From Sinohyriopsis cumingii (taxonomy: Eukaryota > Mollusca > Bivalvia > Unionida > Unionidae): DNA of 64,000 bases. A model generated the notes under the pieces. That model did not search any database and was not told where the DNA came from. It was given only the letters and a program-made list of their open reading frames with translations. The DNA lies in NCBI GenBank assembly GCA_028554795.2, contig JAPYKE020000564.1, forward strand, positions 292,729 through 356,728, in the 5' to 3' direction. Position numbers and translations under genes: made by a program. The stretch's first letter is position 1. Every line of letters starts with the position of its first letter. Of the stretch, positions 12,428-24,602 are shown one piece after another.

Positions 12428-14333
12428 ATACTTAATGTCGGCCTCAGATCTAAATTCTAAACATCTTATTGATCAGTGATTTGACGGTTGTTAATGAAGG
12501 GTTGGCGGATGGCAAAACAATTGCAATTGTTTTAGAGAGAAATAACGATATTGGGGAAAATTACTCACGAGTTTCAAGATAAAAGTCAATGAGTATTATA
12601 ATATTGTACATGACTAGACATTATTACGGTAAAGATATTTCCTGATCAACTACATTACATCTAAGCCATTTCATTGTAGTAGCAGACAATAAAATGGATG
12701 CGAAAACCAATTATTTGCAACCTACATTAATGTATATAGTATCGGTATATAGTATCGGATGACCAACATGCGAAATCATTAAGATTCCTGATTACATATA
12801 TGAAATATTAAAAGTTGTCCTCAGTCATGAAATGGATGAAACTAAATGATCACAGATGTCTGGGAAGCCAGAGACATTTAACACACAGCATCAGTTAATT
12901 TCATTGCAAATCTGTCATCACTTTAGACGCCAATATTTAGACCATTTGCTCTTTCCTACCCCAACCGAAATACATTTCGAATTCATCTGTATCTCAATAT
13001 AATTTTAACGTAATAAATGTTAGTGAAACCTTTTTAAAAATATTTCATCAAAATTCTTAGCTTGTATTACCTATTTATGAAAAGAATACTAGGGTTTGTA
13101 ATGGCCCAAATCCTGGTGCTGAGTAGGCATTCCAAATTGAAGATAAAAACCAAGAGATGCAAAATAAATTACCGTCTCAGACACATGATAGAGATAAATA
13201 GTTGTAAATGTAACGTATGACCTATAGTACTATTTACATACATAGTAATACATGCGTATTACCTACAGCACAATCTGCATCAATAGTATTTACTATTGGA
13301 TATATGTAATATCTTCGTGTGTTTTAGCTGCTCTTTAAGGTTGTCACTAAAAATAAAACCACCATTTAGAAGTATTTGCTATCAATATCTGCTGACAATA
13401 TTATAATAAGATGTTAAGAAGCTACAAGTTCTACCTTGTAAGTTAATTATATTATTTAATTTTAAAGTATAATTGATCCACATTCAGTCTTTATTGAATT
13501 GAGGCAGCATCTGTCAGATTACGAGCCAATCATATTCTCTCTCACTCTCTCTCAGTACACGCATATATGTGGTGAAGAGGTTGTCAGCTGTTTACTGCTT
13601 ATCATTTGTTATATCTTTTATGACCACTAAATCTTGTTCCAATTAAAATGGAGATAATGAATTTATATTTTCATAACTTCTGTCCAATAGTTAAAATTAG
13701 TAACGATTATGAAGAAATCAAGTACATACTGCTGTATTTGTAATTATTTCGTGTAAGCGCGGAATGAAATACTGAATAAGTTCCGTACAAATTTAACTGA
13801 TAATACTTCTTCAATGTTCCAATCAGCTAGAAAGTATGAATGAGGGAAGCTGAATTTTACTAAAACAACAAGACTATGTAAACAAGTAAGAAATATTTTA
13901 GAACTTGTATGAATCATCTACTCAAGTCTTTAAGTTTATTTTAGTCACTGTTGGTGTCCATCTAGCTGGAGTGAACACAAATAATTGCAAAGTAACTAAA
14001 GTGAATTATGAAATTTAGTTTACTTAGAGAATCCGCTAAGTGATGAAATTCTTCAAAAATCAACGTTCATATCTTCTCCTAATGTATCTTGTATTAAATA
14101 CTTATTTGATCACACGTCGATGATATTATGATTGACACAACTGTTATATATTTATTTCCATCGCATGGCCTACTTGTACAAAAAATTCACAAAAAGAATA
14201 CACTTTGATCAACAGAATATTCTTAAATACCTTGTTCTTGATATGTTGGACACGAATACATCTTTGTTTATTAAATATTCGAGCAACAGTCTGAGTAATA
14301 TATTAGCCTTAAAAGTATATCCTTTCCATTTTT
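12428..14333. repeat. Intergenic sequence containing one copy of a dispersed block
   Basis: AT-rich and gene-free as far as I can see. The part at about 13330-13445 (ttaaggttgtcac...aaccaccatttagaagtatttgct) matches diverged sequence at about 26525-26640 and 33850-33955 on the same strand, so all three derive from one ancestral segment. Confidence 0.4.
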
Positions 14334-14890
14334 AGTTATAACAGTTAGGTATTCTTGCATTGTTAGGCAGAAAGCTCTACATGTGCTAATTTTATCACTT
14401 CTATATTCTTCTTTAGAAAACGTTCATATTCATGCGTGTCTATTATCTCTAAGAGAATATTGCTATCCTATCAAAAATAGAGCATTGTTTTTTTTTTTTC
14501 ATTTTAACACCATGCTTCTGCAAGTTGACCTCGCAAATAAATATTTTAGATTACTGTTATTTTTACCTCACATCTCTGTTTTAATGATAGGACTTATTGT
14601 TTTTAATTGTAGTTATAACAGTTTTGGAATTATTGCCATGTAAGGCAGAAATCTCTACATGTGCTAATTTTATCCTCTACTGCGTACTTCTATATTCTTC
14701 TTTAGAAAACGTTCCTATTCATGCGTGTCTACTATCTCTAAGAGAATATTACTATCGAAGATTGTACATTGGGTTTTATTTTCTTCCTTTTAACACCATG
14801 CTTCTGCAAGTTGACCTATGAAATAAATATTTTAGATTACTGTTATTTTTACCTCACATCTCTGTTTTAATGAGAGGACTTATTGTTTTT
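14334..14890. repeat. Direct tandem duplication, two copies of ~277 bp
   Basis: The unit starting agttataacagtt at 14334 recurs at 14611. Both contain the phrases tctacatgtgctaatttta, ttctttagaaaacgtt, atgcgtgtct and caccatgcttctgcaagttgacct. The copies differ by scattered substitutions and small indels (for example a T run in copy 1). No coding role is evident. Confidence 0.9.
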
Positions 14891-15370
14891 AAACTCTCCT
14901 TTAAAAATAGATCTTCCGTAAACTCTTAAATATTATTATTCTATCGTAGGAGACCTCTGTTATTGGGAATGGTTTTATAATCCAAAACGTCTTATTTAAT
15001 CCACATCATGATATACTTAGGCTAAAAAACGGACAAGGCACCAATGCACGCAGGCATGGACTGACTAACAGGAACATAATCAAATGTCTCTGCTGCACGC
15101 GATGGTTGTATGATCAGTATAAATTAAAAATCAGACCATGTGATTTCAATCTTCACTGAGTAAACGTTTATAGAATATAATTATTGCGAAGTGAAATTCA
15201 AAACAATACATTCACCAGGTTACATGAGCCTGTACTTGTTCCATAACAGGGTCGATGTAGTTCATAATCTTAAATATGCTCCTTTTAATGCTGGCACTTC
15301 CTTTTCTGTTCACTGTTTGAAGAAACATTAAAATTTAACATTGCAAATATTGGATTCAGATGATAAAATT

Positions 15371-15371
<1 letters not shown>

Positions 15372-15456
<85 letters not shown>
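15372..15456. repeat. (AAT)n then (ATT)n, self-complementary
   Basis: An (AAT)n run passes directly into an (ATT)n run, so the two halves are inverted repeats and could fold into a long AT hairpin. A very similar structure is at 55884-55943. Confidence 0.9.
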
Positions 15457-15457
<1 letters not shown>

Positions 15458-16055
15458 ATTTATATATAAATGCATAGTCCAAGGAACCTCACCACTTCAC
15501 TAAAAATGGACATTTCTAGAAAACAGAAACGGTCCGTGAGCATAATTTCTCTTGGTTTATGTTGTTGTTGTTGTCGTCGTTGTTTTCGGGGAAGTGGGGG
15601 TTGTTTTATTTGCTCTGAAACCTCCTTATAGGTTGAATCGCAAACAAGATGACAGCGTTAGAGTCCATGGTAACAATAAGCTTAGAAATAAAAACTTGAT
15701 GAATGAAATAAATAAGATTTGTGCATTCTTTGATGCCTTTCATTTTTAAAATCACTAGGGATATAATGTGCTGGGAGGGTATGGTAGACGATTACAATAG
15801 TTGCCACCTTAGTTACTAATGCAACAATGATTGATCGAAAAGTTGCAAATGCATGGAATTTTATTTTCAATTGAAACTTGTTTATCAGGCCAAGAACCTA
15901 AAAACTCTGAAGGCGTCAGAATATATTATGGTTTAATTTTGAGAAAATATTTGCAGCCAACAAAATGCATGATTTTTCTGTACATTATTTGGGCCGACAT
16001 ATATTCAAGGCAAAATTTGCATCCCAGAAATGAATGAGGCAGTCCGAATGTGTCA

Positions 16056-16258
16056 CCTAAGCTGCTTTGTCTACAAATAAAAGACATTTTAGCTAGCTAT
16101 AAGAACCTGAAAAGTAGATCCTAGTAAAACGTATGGAGATCTCTGCCGGTCATAAAGAGTTACATATGTCTGTTAGAAATAACAATAATAATAATAATAA
16201 TAATATCACCCACAATTATTATGACGATTCCGAAGCTGAACAATTTAGAACCTTATAA
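16056..16258 (+). pseudogene. Plus-strand tail-exon relic, copy 1 of a duplicated pair
   Basis: Homologous to 18113-18326. An open frame DILASYKNLKSRS ends at a stop. Further on, the same DNA encodes [13 protein letters not shown] followed by TAA in a different frame. The partner copy has DILASHQNLKS and LYDDSHAEQFRIL at the same places. Preservation of amino-acid-level similarity at the end suggests descent from a coding exon. About 29 nt of the partner are missing here and an (AAT)7-like run is inserted. The link to the receptor tails is inference from the Tyr- and acid-rich style. Confidence 0.35.
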
Positions 16259-16296
16259 TAATCTATGTTCGTATGTCATTATGTACATGCTCTACG

Positions 16297-16306
16297 TCTA
16301 TCTATA

Positions 16307-16355
<49 letters not shown>

Positions 16356-16407
16356 GTCTGTCTCTCAGTCTATCTATCTATATATCTATCTATCAATTTA
16401 TCTATCA

Positions 16408-16457
<50 letters not shown>
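16297..16457. repeat. (TATC)n microsatellite
   Basis: About 38 tetranucleotide units with a few substituted ones near 16350-16410. Confidence 0.95.
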
Positions 16458-16610
16458 GCCTGGTGCATTCAATTTAAATTTTATACCGCAACTTAATGAC
16501 TTCATGTATACAAGTGTGGGCCAAAAATTGCACGTGGCTCCTATTGCACTCGATTAATATCAAGGTAGATATTTGGGGATTTTTTAAAACATGATATATT
16601 ATAATGATTA

Positions 16611-16611
<1 letters not shown>

Positions 16612-16700
<89 letters not shown>
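16612..16700. repeat. (AT)n microsatellite
   Basis: About 44 perfect AT units. Confidence 0.95.
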
Positions 16701-16705
<5 letters not shown>

Positions 16706-17150
16706 GGATCAATTAGGTGTACTAATCAGTTTCGGGGATATTTGTCATGTTTTTTACTCTGGTGGAAAAAGGTCTCGGGTCGGCAGCGTAACACAGAGAC
16801 GGTTAGCCGACATGTTTCGTTTTAGGCCTTACCTGACTGCAAGCATTCTCTGCTATTTTCCGGTCTCCCTAACATCAAGCAGAGTGAGTTGAGATGTCAC
16901 TGACATGCATTTACAGACATTCTAGCTTTATCATTCAATAAACATCCAGAATGTATACAGACTGAGTTTTTTTTTTTCTCAACTCTAGCGTTTTCATTAT
17001 CATGATGAAATGGATGCAGCTTCCAAGTATGTTGAATTGAAAAGCGGTACACAACACTACTGGTAGATTTCTTTTCAGCGGATATCCCTTCCTTCTGATA
17101 TTGTGGATTCCTAATATTGATTCTATGATATTATGTCACCTTAAATCTAG

Positions 17151-17214
<64 letters not shown>

Positions 17215-17690
17215 TGATAATGAAGACTTTGTATAGCGCCTAATCTTAAGAAGCTCTAAGCGCTTTACAACATTAGACAACACCTATAACATAAAAATCA
17301 TATATATTGATATGATTGCAAAAACCAAACACCATGAAATTAGAAAACATAAAAACATGCTGAAATATTTAAGGAAAAAAACATTATTAGGTCTTTAAGT
17401 TTGTTCATGCAGTCGAAATAAGTGCGTTTTAAGAGCACTCTTGAATGGGATCACTGTGTAATTGTATCTAAGTTCAGCGGGCAGTTCATTCCACGTTGAT
17501 GGGCCCTGGTATGCAAAAGAACGTTGTCCATATAATTTCGCTTTCATAGTGGAAATAATGAGTATACGATTGTCAGAAGAGGATCGTAAGAATTTTGCTG
17601 GTGTGTACACTAGGGTGAGGTCGGATAGGTGTGTGACCCACACTAAACCGCCCAACAACCCGCATTTACTATCAAACACGCCGTATGTCG
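17151..17690 (-). mobile_element. 5'-truncated L2/CR1-like non-LTR element with (ATT)n tail
   Basis: Read on the minus strand, this is the extreme C-terminus of a reverse transcriptase ORF (HLSDLTLVYTPAKFLRSSSDN, then PSTWNELPAEL and PFKSALKTHLF). It is followed by a 3' UTR with GTAAAGCGCTTAGAGCTTCT and GCGCTATACAAAG and a terminal (ATT)n microsatellite at 17151-17222. The same C-terminus and 3' end occur in the longer plus-strand copy at 58436-60192, so both belong to one family. The 5' boundary is approximate (17640-17690). It is a dead fragment. Confidence 0.75.
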
Positions 17691-17739
17691 TGACCAGAAT
17701 CCCGAAAAGGGTATGATGCAATCGAAGATGAGACAATTA

Positions 17740-18112
17740 TTCACTGTCACACACACTCCGCTTACTTACACAATCATACTAGCACATGCCAAAAGGTGGG
17801 AGTGATAATATACGATATATACTAATATACACACTATCACAGTCCTTCACTGCTGCCTTGGTATGAAGTGAAAAAAATCCCCACTAAGTATAGCCTCATG
17901 AGAAAGCGTAATATGAAATGCCGCGCCCTTTATGATATTCCTACACTCCCTTCTTGGAGCAAAACTATAATCCCCTTTACTATTTTCATGATCCGTATGG
18001 TTTTACTGGAAGCGTGAAAAAAGAAACAAAAGTAGTAGGCCATTTATTACTAATGTTTGCAACATTAAAGGGAGGTTGATTTTGTTTAATACTTTTACAA
18101 ACCTAAATTAAT
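17740..18112. other. Unassigned spacer
   Basis: Non-repetitive AT-rich DNA with no feature I can support. Confidence 0.4.
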
Positions 18113-18326
18113 CTGCTTTGTCTGCAGAGAAACGACATATTAGCTAGCCATCAAAACCTGAAAAGTACATCTGAATAAAAGGTATGAACCTTGTACTGGC
18201 CTTGAACAGAATTTCATGAGAAACACAAGGACACAATTGTATATGTCTGTTAATAATAACAATGATGACGATGTCAGCGACAAATTGTATGACGATTCCC
18301 ATGCTGAACAGTTTAGAATATTATAA
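18113..18326 (+). pseudogene. Plus-strand tail-exon relic, copy 2 of a duplicated pair
   Basis: After an acceptor-like tttgtctgcag (to 18127) the frame reads RNDILASHQNLKSTSE and stops. One base over, a second frame is open for about 50 codons: KRYEPCTGLEQNFMRNTR, then QLYMSVNNNND, and KLYDDSHAEQFRIL followed by TAA at 18324. Three tyrosines, acidic stretches and lack of hydrophobic segments resemble an intracellular tail. The paired copy at 16.06 kb has the same frame change at the same place, so either the frame break predates the duplication or the first stop is the genuine terminus. It points opposite to receptor copies A-D. Confidence 0.4.
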
Positions 18327-18339
18327 ATAGATATGTTCA

Positions 18340-18615
18340 AATGTCTTTCTGTACAGAGTGAGTGTCCATCTGTACATATATCCATACTCTAGATAACGTC
18401 TCCGTTGTTTTGTTTAGCTTTCCTTTGATTTCAATACCAATTTGTATCCTATCCTCTTTGAATTGTAACATAGCATCAGTATACACGTATCCCTTTGTAG
18501 CTAAATAGCTGCCCGTATTATCGGGAATGGTAATCTGAATTTTTAGCAAACGAGGAAGGCTAAGGCAGTTATGTTTATGACAGGATACGTTGATTATCTG
18601 GTATACAAGGATGGT
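18340..18615 (-). pseudogene. Possible Ig-like exon fragment
   Basis: An open minus-strand stretch reading YQIINVSCHKHNC, then LKIQITIPDNTGSYLATKGY and further charged sequence. L-x-I-x-I followed by D-N-T-G-S-Y resembles an Ig-fold E-F region, and INVS echoes INVSG of the first Ig-like exon in copy D. There is a stop upstream (TAG) and no clean splice sites were assigned, so it is at best a fragment of a related domain. Confidence 0.25.
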
Positions 18616-18639
18616 CAATGCAATTTGTGTCTATCAGGA

Positions 18640-20224
18640 TACTCTGGTTATTTCTTATACAGGAAACGCCAAGGCTCTGGTTACCTTGTATCAATGGAAG
18701 GCATTTTTTTCAGGTATATGCTATGGTACTCTGATTTATCCAGAGTTCACCTGAAAATTCTGAAAAAATTATAGGCTGAAGTTTGAATGGCTACTCCAAA
18801 TGTAACGGTCTTTCCTGGGTCGCGAGTATTTGAAAGGAACAGACCGGAGGCTTGTCGCAAAATAAACGTTTTATTTCAGTGTTTTACTTATACTATGATT
18901 CAAGAAGTATATGCTTTTTATTATCAAGAGATCTAATTGCTAATACTGTTTTTAGAGAAATTGATAGCTTTGGGTTTTTTGTTTGCGTTTATATATTGTG
19001 ACATAATTGAAGCTTAAAGATTTTCTGACACAATTAAATTTTTGTAATCGGATTTAACTGATTAAATTTTGGTGAGGTCTTGTTTTGATTAATTTTCAAA
19101 TGTAAATGAAAAACTAAATCATTCGTGTAACCAAGAAAAGGATCTTGAATGAATGAGTATCATTTGCTTAACTAAAGTGAGAGGAAAGATGTATTCTTTT
19201 TGAAAATATCATTATAGTGTTTCGTTAGTAAAGAAAAAACACCACCAAACAATACGAATTTTCCTATCAATGATTAAATATATCAACTTTGTTTTAAATG
19301 GCTATTTGTATTTTTCAATTCATATAGACAATCAGCAAAATGTTAACATTAACCATAAAGCTTTGACTTATATAAACATTTTGTCCAGCCATTCAGCTTT
19401 AAAATCCATTAAACTCTGGGGATGAGTGTGAGACTAGGTGTTTCTTGCAGCCAAGCTTAATTTCAATTATAATATGAGGTTTAGGTACCAGTGAAACGAC
19501 CTTTCGAAAGTAATTCCATTTGTGATTTATGGAAACAAAAGCAAAGGCTCAGATGCCAGCTGACGAGTTATAATATCCAGGCCTGAGCTACCAGATAATT
19601 ATTTGACAGCAAATCTAGATCAAAGTTTTTCAAATATTGTTGCTAGACTAGTTGAACCAGATAGTGTGGTTCTGTGATAGCTCGACCTTATTATAGTCAG
19701 GTACAAAACAAATGTGATTCCTTGTAATGCTGTTACTCCTAACAACTCTATACACCCAGCTCTGCTGGTTCTTTATGCGGTGGCATATCTGGATCTTTGC
19801 AGTTTGCATTCGGAAAGCAAATTTACCGGTATACATAGACGAAACTCTTCAGTTATTGAAGTTCTTATTTTTATTTCAACATACTCTAAATTCCCTTTAT
19901 AGTATGCAAAATGTTATTGGGTTTGTGATTGCTGCAAACAGAAAATATGAACACCAAATAAACGTCGCTTTTCTGTGTATAATAATCAGCCCCATCCTCA
20001 AAACTCTGAAGTTAGGTACCGGTAAAAATGCCTTTTTCGTTACAACAAACGTTGAAACATAAAATAAAATAATTCATTCATAGAGCCTTATTGTAAAATT
20101 TTATGATTCAAAATTACAAATAAAACTGCTACTGACATTTGTTCACATGTCTTTGGGAAACGTGTAAAAATTCCGTTGAAAAGACTACTTTATATCATAA
20201 ATCTTATTTTTATTGAATTGAATT
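18640..20224. other. Unassigned AT-rich stretch
   Basis: No confident gene. A plus-strand open frame at 19727-20062 is hydrophobic at its start but has no recognisable motif or supporting splice structure. Confidence 0.35.
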
Positions 20225-20578
20225 AGTAACCATCTTGACCGCTCCGGTGGCCTAGTGGATAGAGCGTCCACCTCGGATGCGGGAGGTCGTGGGTTCGATC
20301 ACCGGCCGAGTCATACCAGAGACTTAAAAATTGGTACTAACAGCTGCCTCGCTTGGCGCTCAGCATTAAGAGGTTAGTGTTAGGACTGGTCGGTCTGGTG
20401 TCAGGATAATGTGACTGGGTGGGACAGCATGCTACATGTCTGCGGCATGATGCCCCAGTGCTAGACATCACTATAAACTGCCACATTGCAGACATCGTAG
20501 CGATATGACTGAAAAATTGTTAAAGCTACGTTAAAAATCCAAATCACACACACACACACACACACAGTAACCATCTTG
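20225..20578 (+). mobile_element. tRNA-derived SINE with (CA)n tail and 13-bp target duplication
   Basis: The 5' head carries pol III boxes: A-box-like TGGCCTAGTGGATAGAGCG and B-box-like GGTTCGATCAC, as in a tRNA gene. A ~230-nt body follows (ctgcctcgcttggcgctcagc, aggataatgtgactgggtg), then gctacgttaaaaatcc and (CA)11. The element at 20238-20565 is flanked by a perfect direct repeat AGTAACCATCTTG (20225-20237 and 20566-20578). A second copy is at 53592-53926 on the minus strand. Confidence 0.9.
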
Positions 20579-22196
20579 GTTCATTTTGATCTGTCTAGAA
20601 TAATGTATCCTTCTGTGAATTCATTCAGGTGCATCTTTTGCAAGTTCAACGATTTAATTTATCTTGATTAAATACCAGTGAATAATTGGGTCAAATATCT
20701 TTCTTTTCGGACATATCTGGTATGTATGTATTCAAGCCAAATTAAGAAATATGCTAATAGATTTACAAAATTTGCTTGGTTTCAGCAGACCTTGCATTGT
20801 TATGACATGCTAAGGACTAGACCTTAGCCACTAAGCTAGCTCGTTTCACTTTACATTATGTAATTTTATTTTATATTGTGGAGAATTGTGAAATGTGAAT
20901 TGTTTCATTAAATGGTATTCTTATTTAAGTTGCACGTATAAATTTTATATGATTGTACTTTTAATTATTAAGTGATTAATATACTTAAGTTTAAATTATC
21001 TATTTTCACGTATCAATTAATTGTTACAATGTATTCAGTTTGATTTTTATAGGTATATTTTGGGGGGATAAATTGACATTGTGTATCATAGACGTACAGT
21101 GTATGTTTGGTAGGCTGTTTGTATATTTATTATGCATGCTGTGTTTGATATAAAATAAACAATTCAACTATTTAAATAAGACTTAAAGAAGTAAATTTCA
21201 GCAACTCTCTATTTGTAATTCATTTGTAATAGTATATCCGTTGAATTAAAGTCCAAATATGTTTCAGAATAACTTGGAATCTTCCATACATGAAAATTCA
21301 ATCTTCTTTGTTCGTGCAAAATTCTATCAAATAGCATTTAAAAGTGTTACCTTCCATGAAGTTGGACCATGCATTACCTCCTCCTTAGTAACTGTGCATA
21401 AATGACGCATTCTCGGAAAAGAACTCATTAAAATATTGATTTTACCAAACGATATTCAAAAATGAAATGACTAGTGATCCGGTAGAAACTAAGTCAGTAC
21501 AGTCATTGATGACACTGAGATGGCTAGTGATCTAGAAGACATTGGATCATACAGTCATTGATACCACTGAGATGGTTAGTGCTCTGGTAGACATCGAGTG
21601 AGTATAGTCATTTATGGCACTGAAATGACTACTGTCAGGGCTAACTTTAAGTCAAAACGGTCTCCAATTGTTTACGACAAATATTAACCTAGAAGATATT
21701 AAGTCAGTATAGTCACCAATGGCAAAACATGAAGAAACAACTGGATGAATAGAAAACCCATTTTATTCAGATAAATATACCCCTAACTCTCTTGCATCAG
21801 ACTCCTTCCCTTATAATGGAGATGAATCTATGGTATAAAAAGCAACCGACTGTTCCGAAAACAGTGGGTACAATGATTGTCCAACGTGCACTATTCAACA
21901 ATCATAAAATACATATGTAAATGTCTTCTCACATAAACTAAGGCTGCAAACAACATTACTGTAACAGATTTATATTAATCTATCATCTAAATTAAATCAT
22001 TAGCAATCGGTCAAAAATGTCCCTGCTCTCATTGTTTGTGCACAATGACAAAACGCCAAGTTATTTCATTAAGCTTCAAAACAGCTCATCACAGTTGAAC
22101 AACAATATAGACTACAAGTTACTCAACCCACCGAGATCATAACATAGTTGGTTTGCGTAAGAGGCATGAGATGACGAAGGAATGATAATAAGCATG
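20579..22196. other. Unassigned sequence with a degenerate ~70-bp phrase
   Basis: Between about 21465 and 21720 a phrase built around gactagtgatc.ggtagaca, aagtcagtacagtca and ttgatgacactgagatgg recurs three or four times with divergence. It is a short decayed tandem repeat. Nothing else supported. Confidence 0.4.
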
Positions 22197-22204
22197 AGTT
22201 TGCT

Positions 22205-24602
22205 TTAGGTATTTGGTTGTCTTTGATCCGTTGTAGTGATTCAAGTATAGCCCATAATTCAGTGATGTAAATGGAGCAATACTCCGGTAATCTGGATCCC
22301 GCTTGTATATTGAAATCAGGGATGACTATTGCTGCTGCTCTTCTTGGTGGGTTGTTTGTTTTTCATCCATCGGTATATATTTTAACATAGTCCGTGTATT
22401 TATGGTTGATTTCGTTTACCAGTACAGGTTTTAGTAAGTTTTCTTGTCCTTCTTTATTGCCTAATTTGGTAGCTTCAATGGTAATCTTTGGTGGTTTTTG
22501 TAAACATGGTGATTTTTTTAGTCTGTATTGTTTGTTACCCGTTTTTTTAGTAGAGGTGTCTTTTCTCTTAGTTCAATGATTATTTTGCCACTTCGTGTGG
22601 TCGGTATGATTATAGGTTTGAAGACAACTTTACACTTATTTATAGATATTTTGGTGGGATGGTTGTCTGGGTGGGTATCTAATCGAATGGAGTATCGGAG
22701 GAACAGTTCTTGCCTACGTAATTTTACGGGTAGTTCTCCTGTTAGTGTTTGTAGTTCTTCTAATAATGTTGAGGGGAGTGTTACTGTGCATAATAGTAAG
22801 GTTTTTCTCTGGATAGTGTCAAGTTTTTGTAGTACAAGTTGCTTAGCCGAGTTATATGCTTGGCAACCGTAATCCAGTTTTGATCTAATTAGGTTTTTAT
22901 ATATCGTGAGGATGCTTTCCTGGTTGGATCCCCAGTCAGGCCCTGTGATGTTCCTGAGTAAATTGAGATCTTTGTTACAATTCTGGGTGAGTTGTTCGAT
23001 GTGCTGTTTCCATGTGAGGTGGTTGTCAAAGAACATTCCTAGGAATTTTACTACTGTTACGTATTTGATTAATTGATTTTGTATATAGTGATTTTGTATA
23101 TAGAAGTTTGGATAGACTAGGCTGTTATTTCGTTTATGGGTGAATATGATTGCCACAGTTTGTTCATGAGCTATTTTGAAACCCCATTTGTCCACCCATC
23201 TCCCTGTGTTATCTAGGCTCTGCTGGATTTCTTTAACTGCTGTGTTATTGGCTGGATTTCCATTCCTCCATATGCCACTATCATTTGCAAATTGTGACAA
23301 ATATATTTTTGCGGAGGCCACTTTGAGGTCAAGGTCGTTTACCATTAGGTTAAATAGTAGGGGATTTATTACATTGCCTTGCGGTGTTCCATTTTCAAGT
23401 GAAAATGGGTGTTGCCTATTCTTGTGGTAATTTTCTGGCCTGTGAGGAAATCGCCAATCCAGTTGAACAAGCGTCCAGTTATGCCAAATTGGTTTAATTT
23501 GGCCATTAGTCCATTGGTCCATACTAGATTGAACGTTTTTTCTAGGTCTAGAAAAACCGCTGTCAGGCTGCAACCGGTTTTCCTATGTGCGTTAAAAGCG
23601 AGTTTGATGTCTGTTTCCAATATGAGAAGTTGGTCAGTGTTGGAGCATTTGTTCCGAAAGCCACATTGATTTATGGAGAATAGGTTATTGGTTTCTAGGT
23701 GGTGTTTTAACCTATTTGCGATTATTGTCTCCATTATTTTGCAAATATTGTTTGTAAGGGAGATGGGTCGGAACGAACTGATATTGTTGGGATCTTTACC
23801 TAGCTTGGGTATTACTATGGCCTGTTTCCATTTGGTGGGTAGTTGGCATTTATCCCATACCCTATTAAAGAGTTTGATTATGGCTATTGTTATATTGATG
23901 GGTAGTTTTTTGGATCGAAAGGCTATCTCCCATTTATGTACTGTGATGTCGCTATTTAGGTGAGATTCTTTTGTTCCTTGGTCTTGAAACATTTGAGGTT
24001 GGGTTTCCTCCATTAGTTTTTTGTGTTCTTGAAAGTTTCTGGTGTGATTACTGTTGCTACTCATGTTCAAAAAATAATTCGCTAGGAGGTCTGCCTTATC
24101 TTTATTTGTTATGGCATTTTTAATTTTTGGGGCTGAGGTAGTTGCTTTCCCTTTTATGGCTTTTATCTTGTCCCATATTTGTTTTGAGTTTGATTTTAGA
24201 CTCAGTTTAGAGCAAAAGGTTTGCCATATATTAATTTTAGCTGTTTTTATAGTTTGTTTTAGTGTTTTTTCTTTATCTTTTTATTGCTGGAAGTAGATAG
24301 AATTTTTGGTGCGTTTAAATTTACTTAAGGCCCTTTTTCTGTCTTTATGTGCTATAGTGCGCTGTTTAGTCCACCATGGTACAGGGTTTTTATTTTGGAT
24401 ATTAGTTGTATTTGTGATGCATCTGTTAGCTGCCTCTATAATTGTGTCTGTTATGTTATCATAATACATGTCAATGGGCTTTCTAAGTTGTCTGGATTTA
24501 CTCTGGCTAGTAATAATTGGAATTGTCCAAGTTTGCCTGTTGGTACCTCCATTTAGGTGGGGTTTTGTTTGGAATGTGTTGAGTTTTTGTTTGAATATTT
24601 AT
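22205..24602 (-). pseudogene. Reverse transcriptase and RNase H N-terminal half (inverted 5' piece)
   Basis: Minus-strand pieces in order: a pre-RT segment near 24469-24281 (PVPWWTKQ); RT motifs FRPISLTNNICKIME and DLEKTFNLVW in the frame ending about 23400; then, after a frameshift, TPQGNVINPLLFNLMVND, the catalytic loop FANDSGIW, FLGMFFDNHLTWKQHI and SKLDYGCQAYNSA to 22518. Beyond further stops the RNase H start appears (IYTDG, then ITELWAILESLQ) near 22370-22205. The usual F/YADD is FAND, so the second catalytic Asp is Asn. RT followed by RNase H is the layout of the I/Jockey group. Confidence 0.8.

Noticed and set aside
16221..16557. Three overlapping Leu/Ser/Ile/Tyr-repeat frames
   Set aside because: They are the three frames of a (TATC)n microsatellite.
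19727..20062. 111-codon plus-strand hydrophobic open frame
   Set aside because: No recognisable domain, and overlapping frames of similar quality exist on both strands.
20238..20310. Functional tRNA gene
   Set aside because: The A and B boxes are present but the sequence continues into a SINE body with a CA tail and target duplication, and a tRNA cloverleaf is not maintained at the 3' side.
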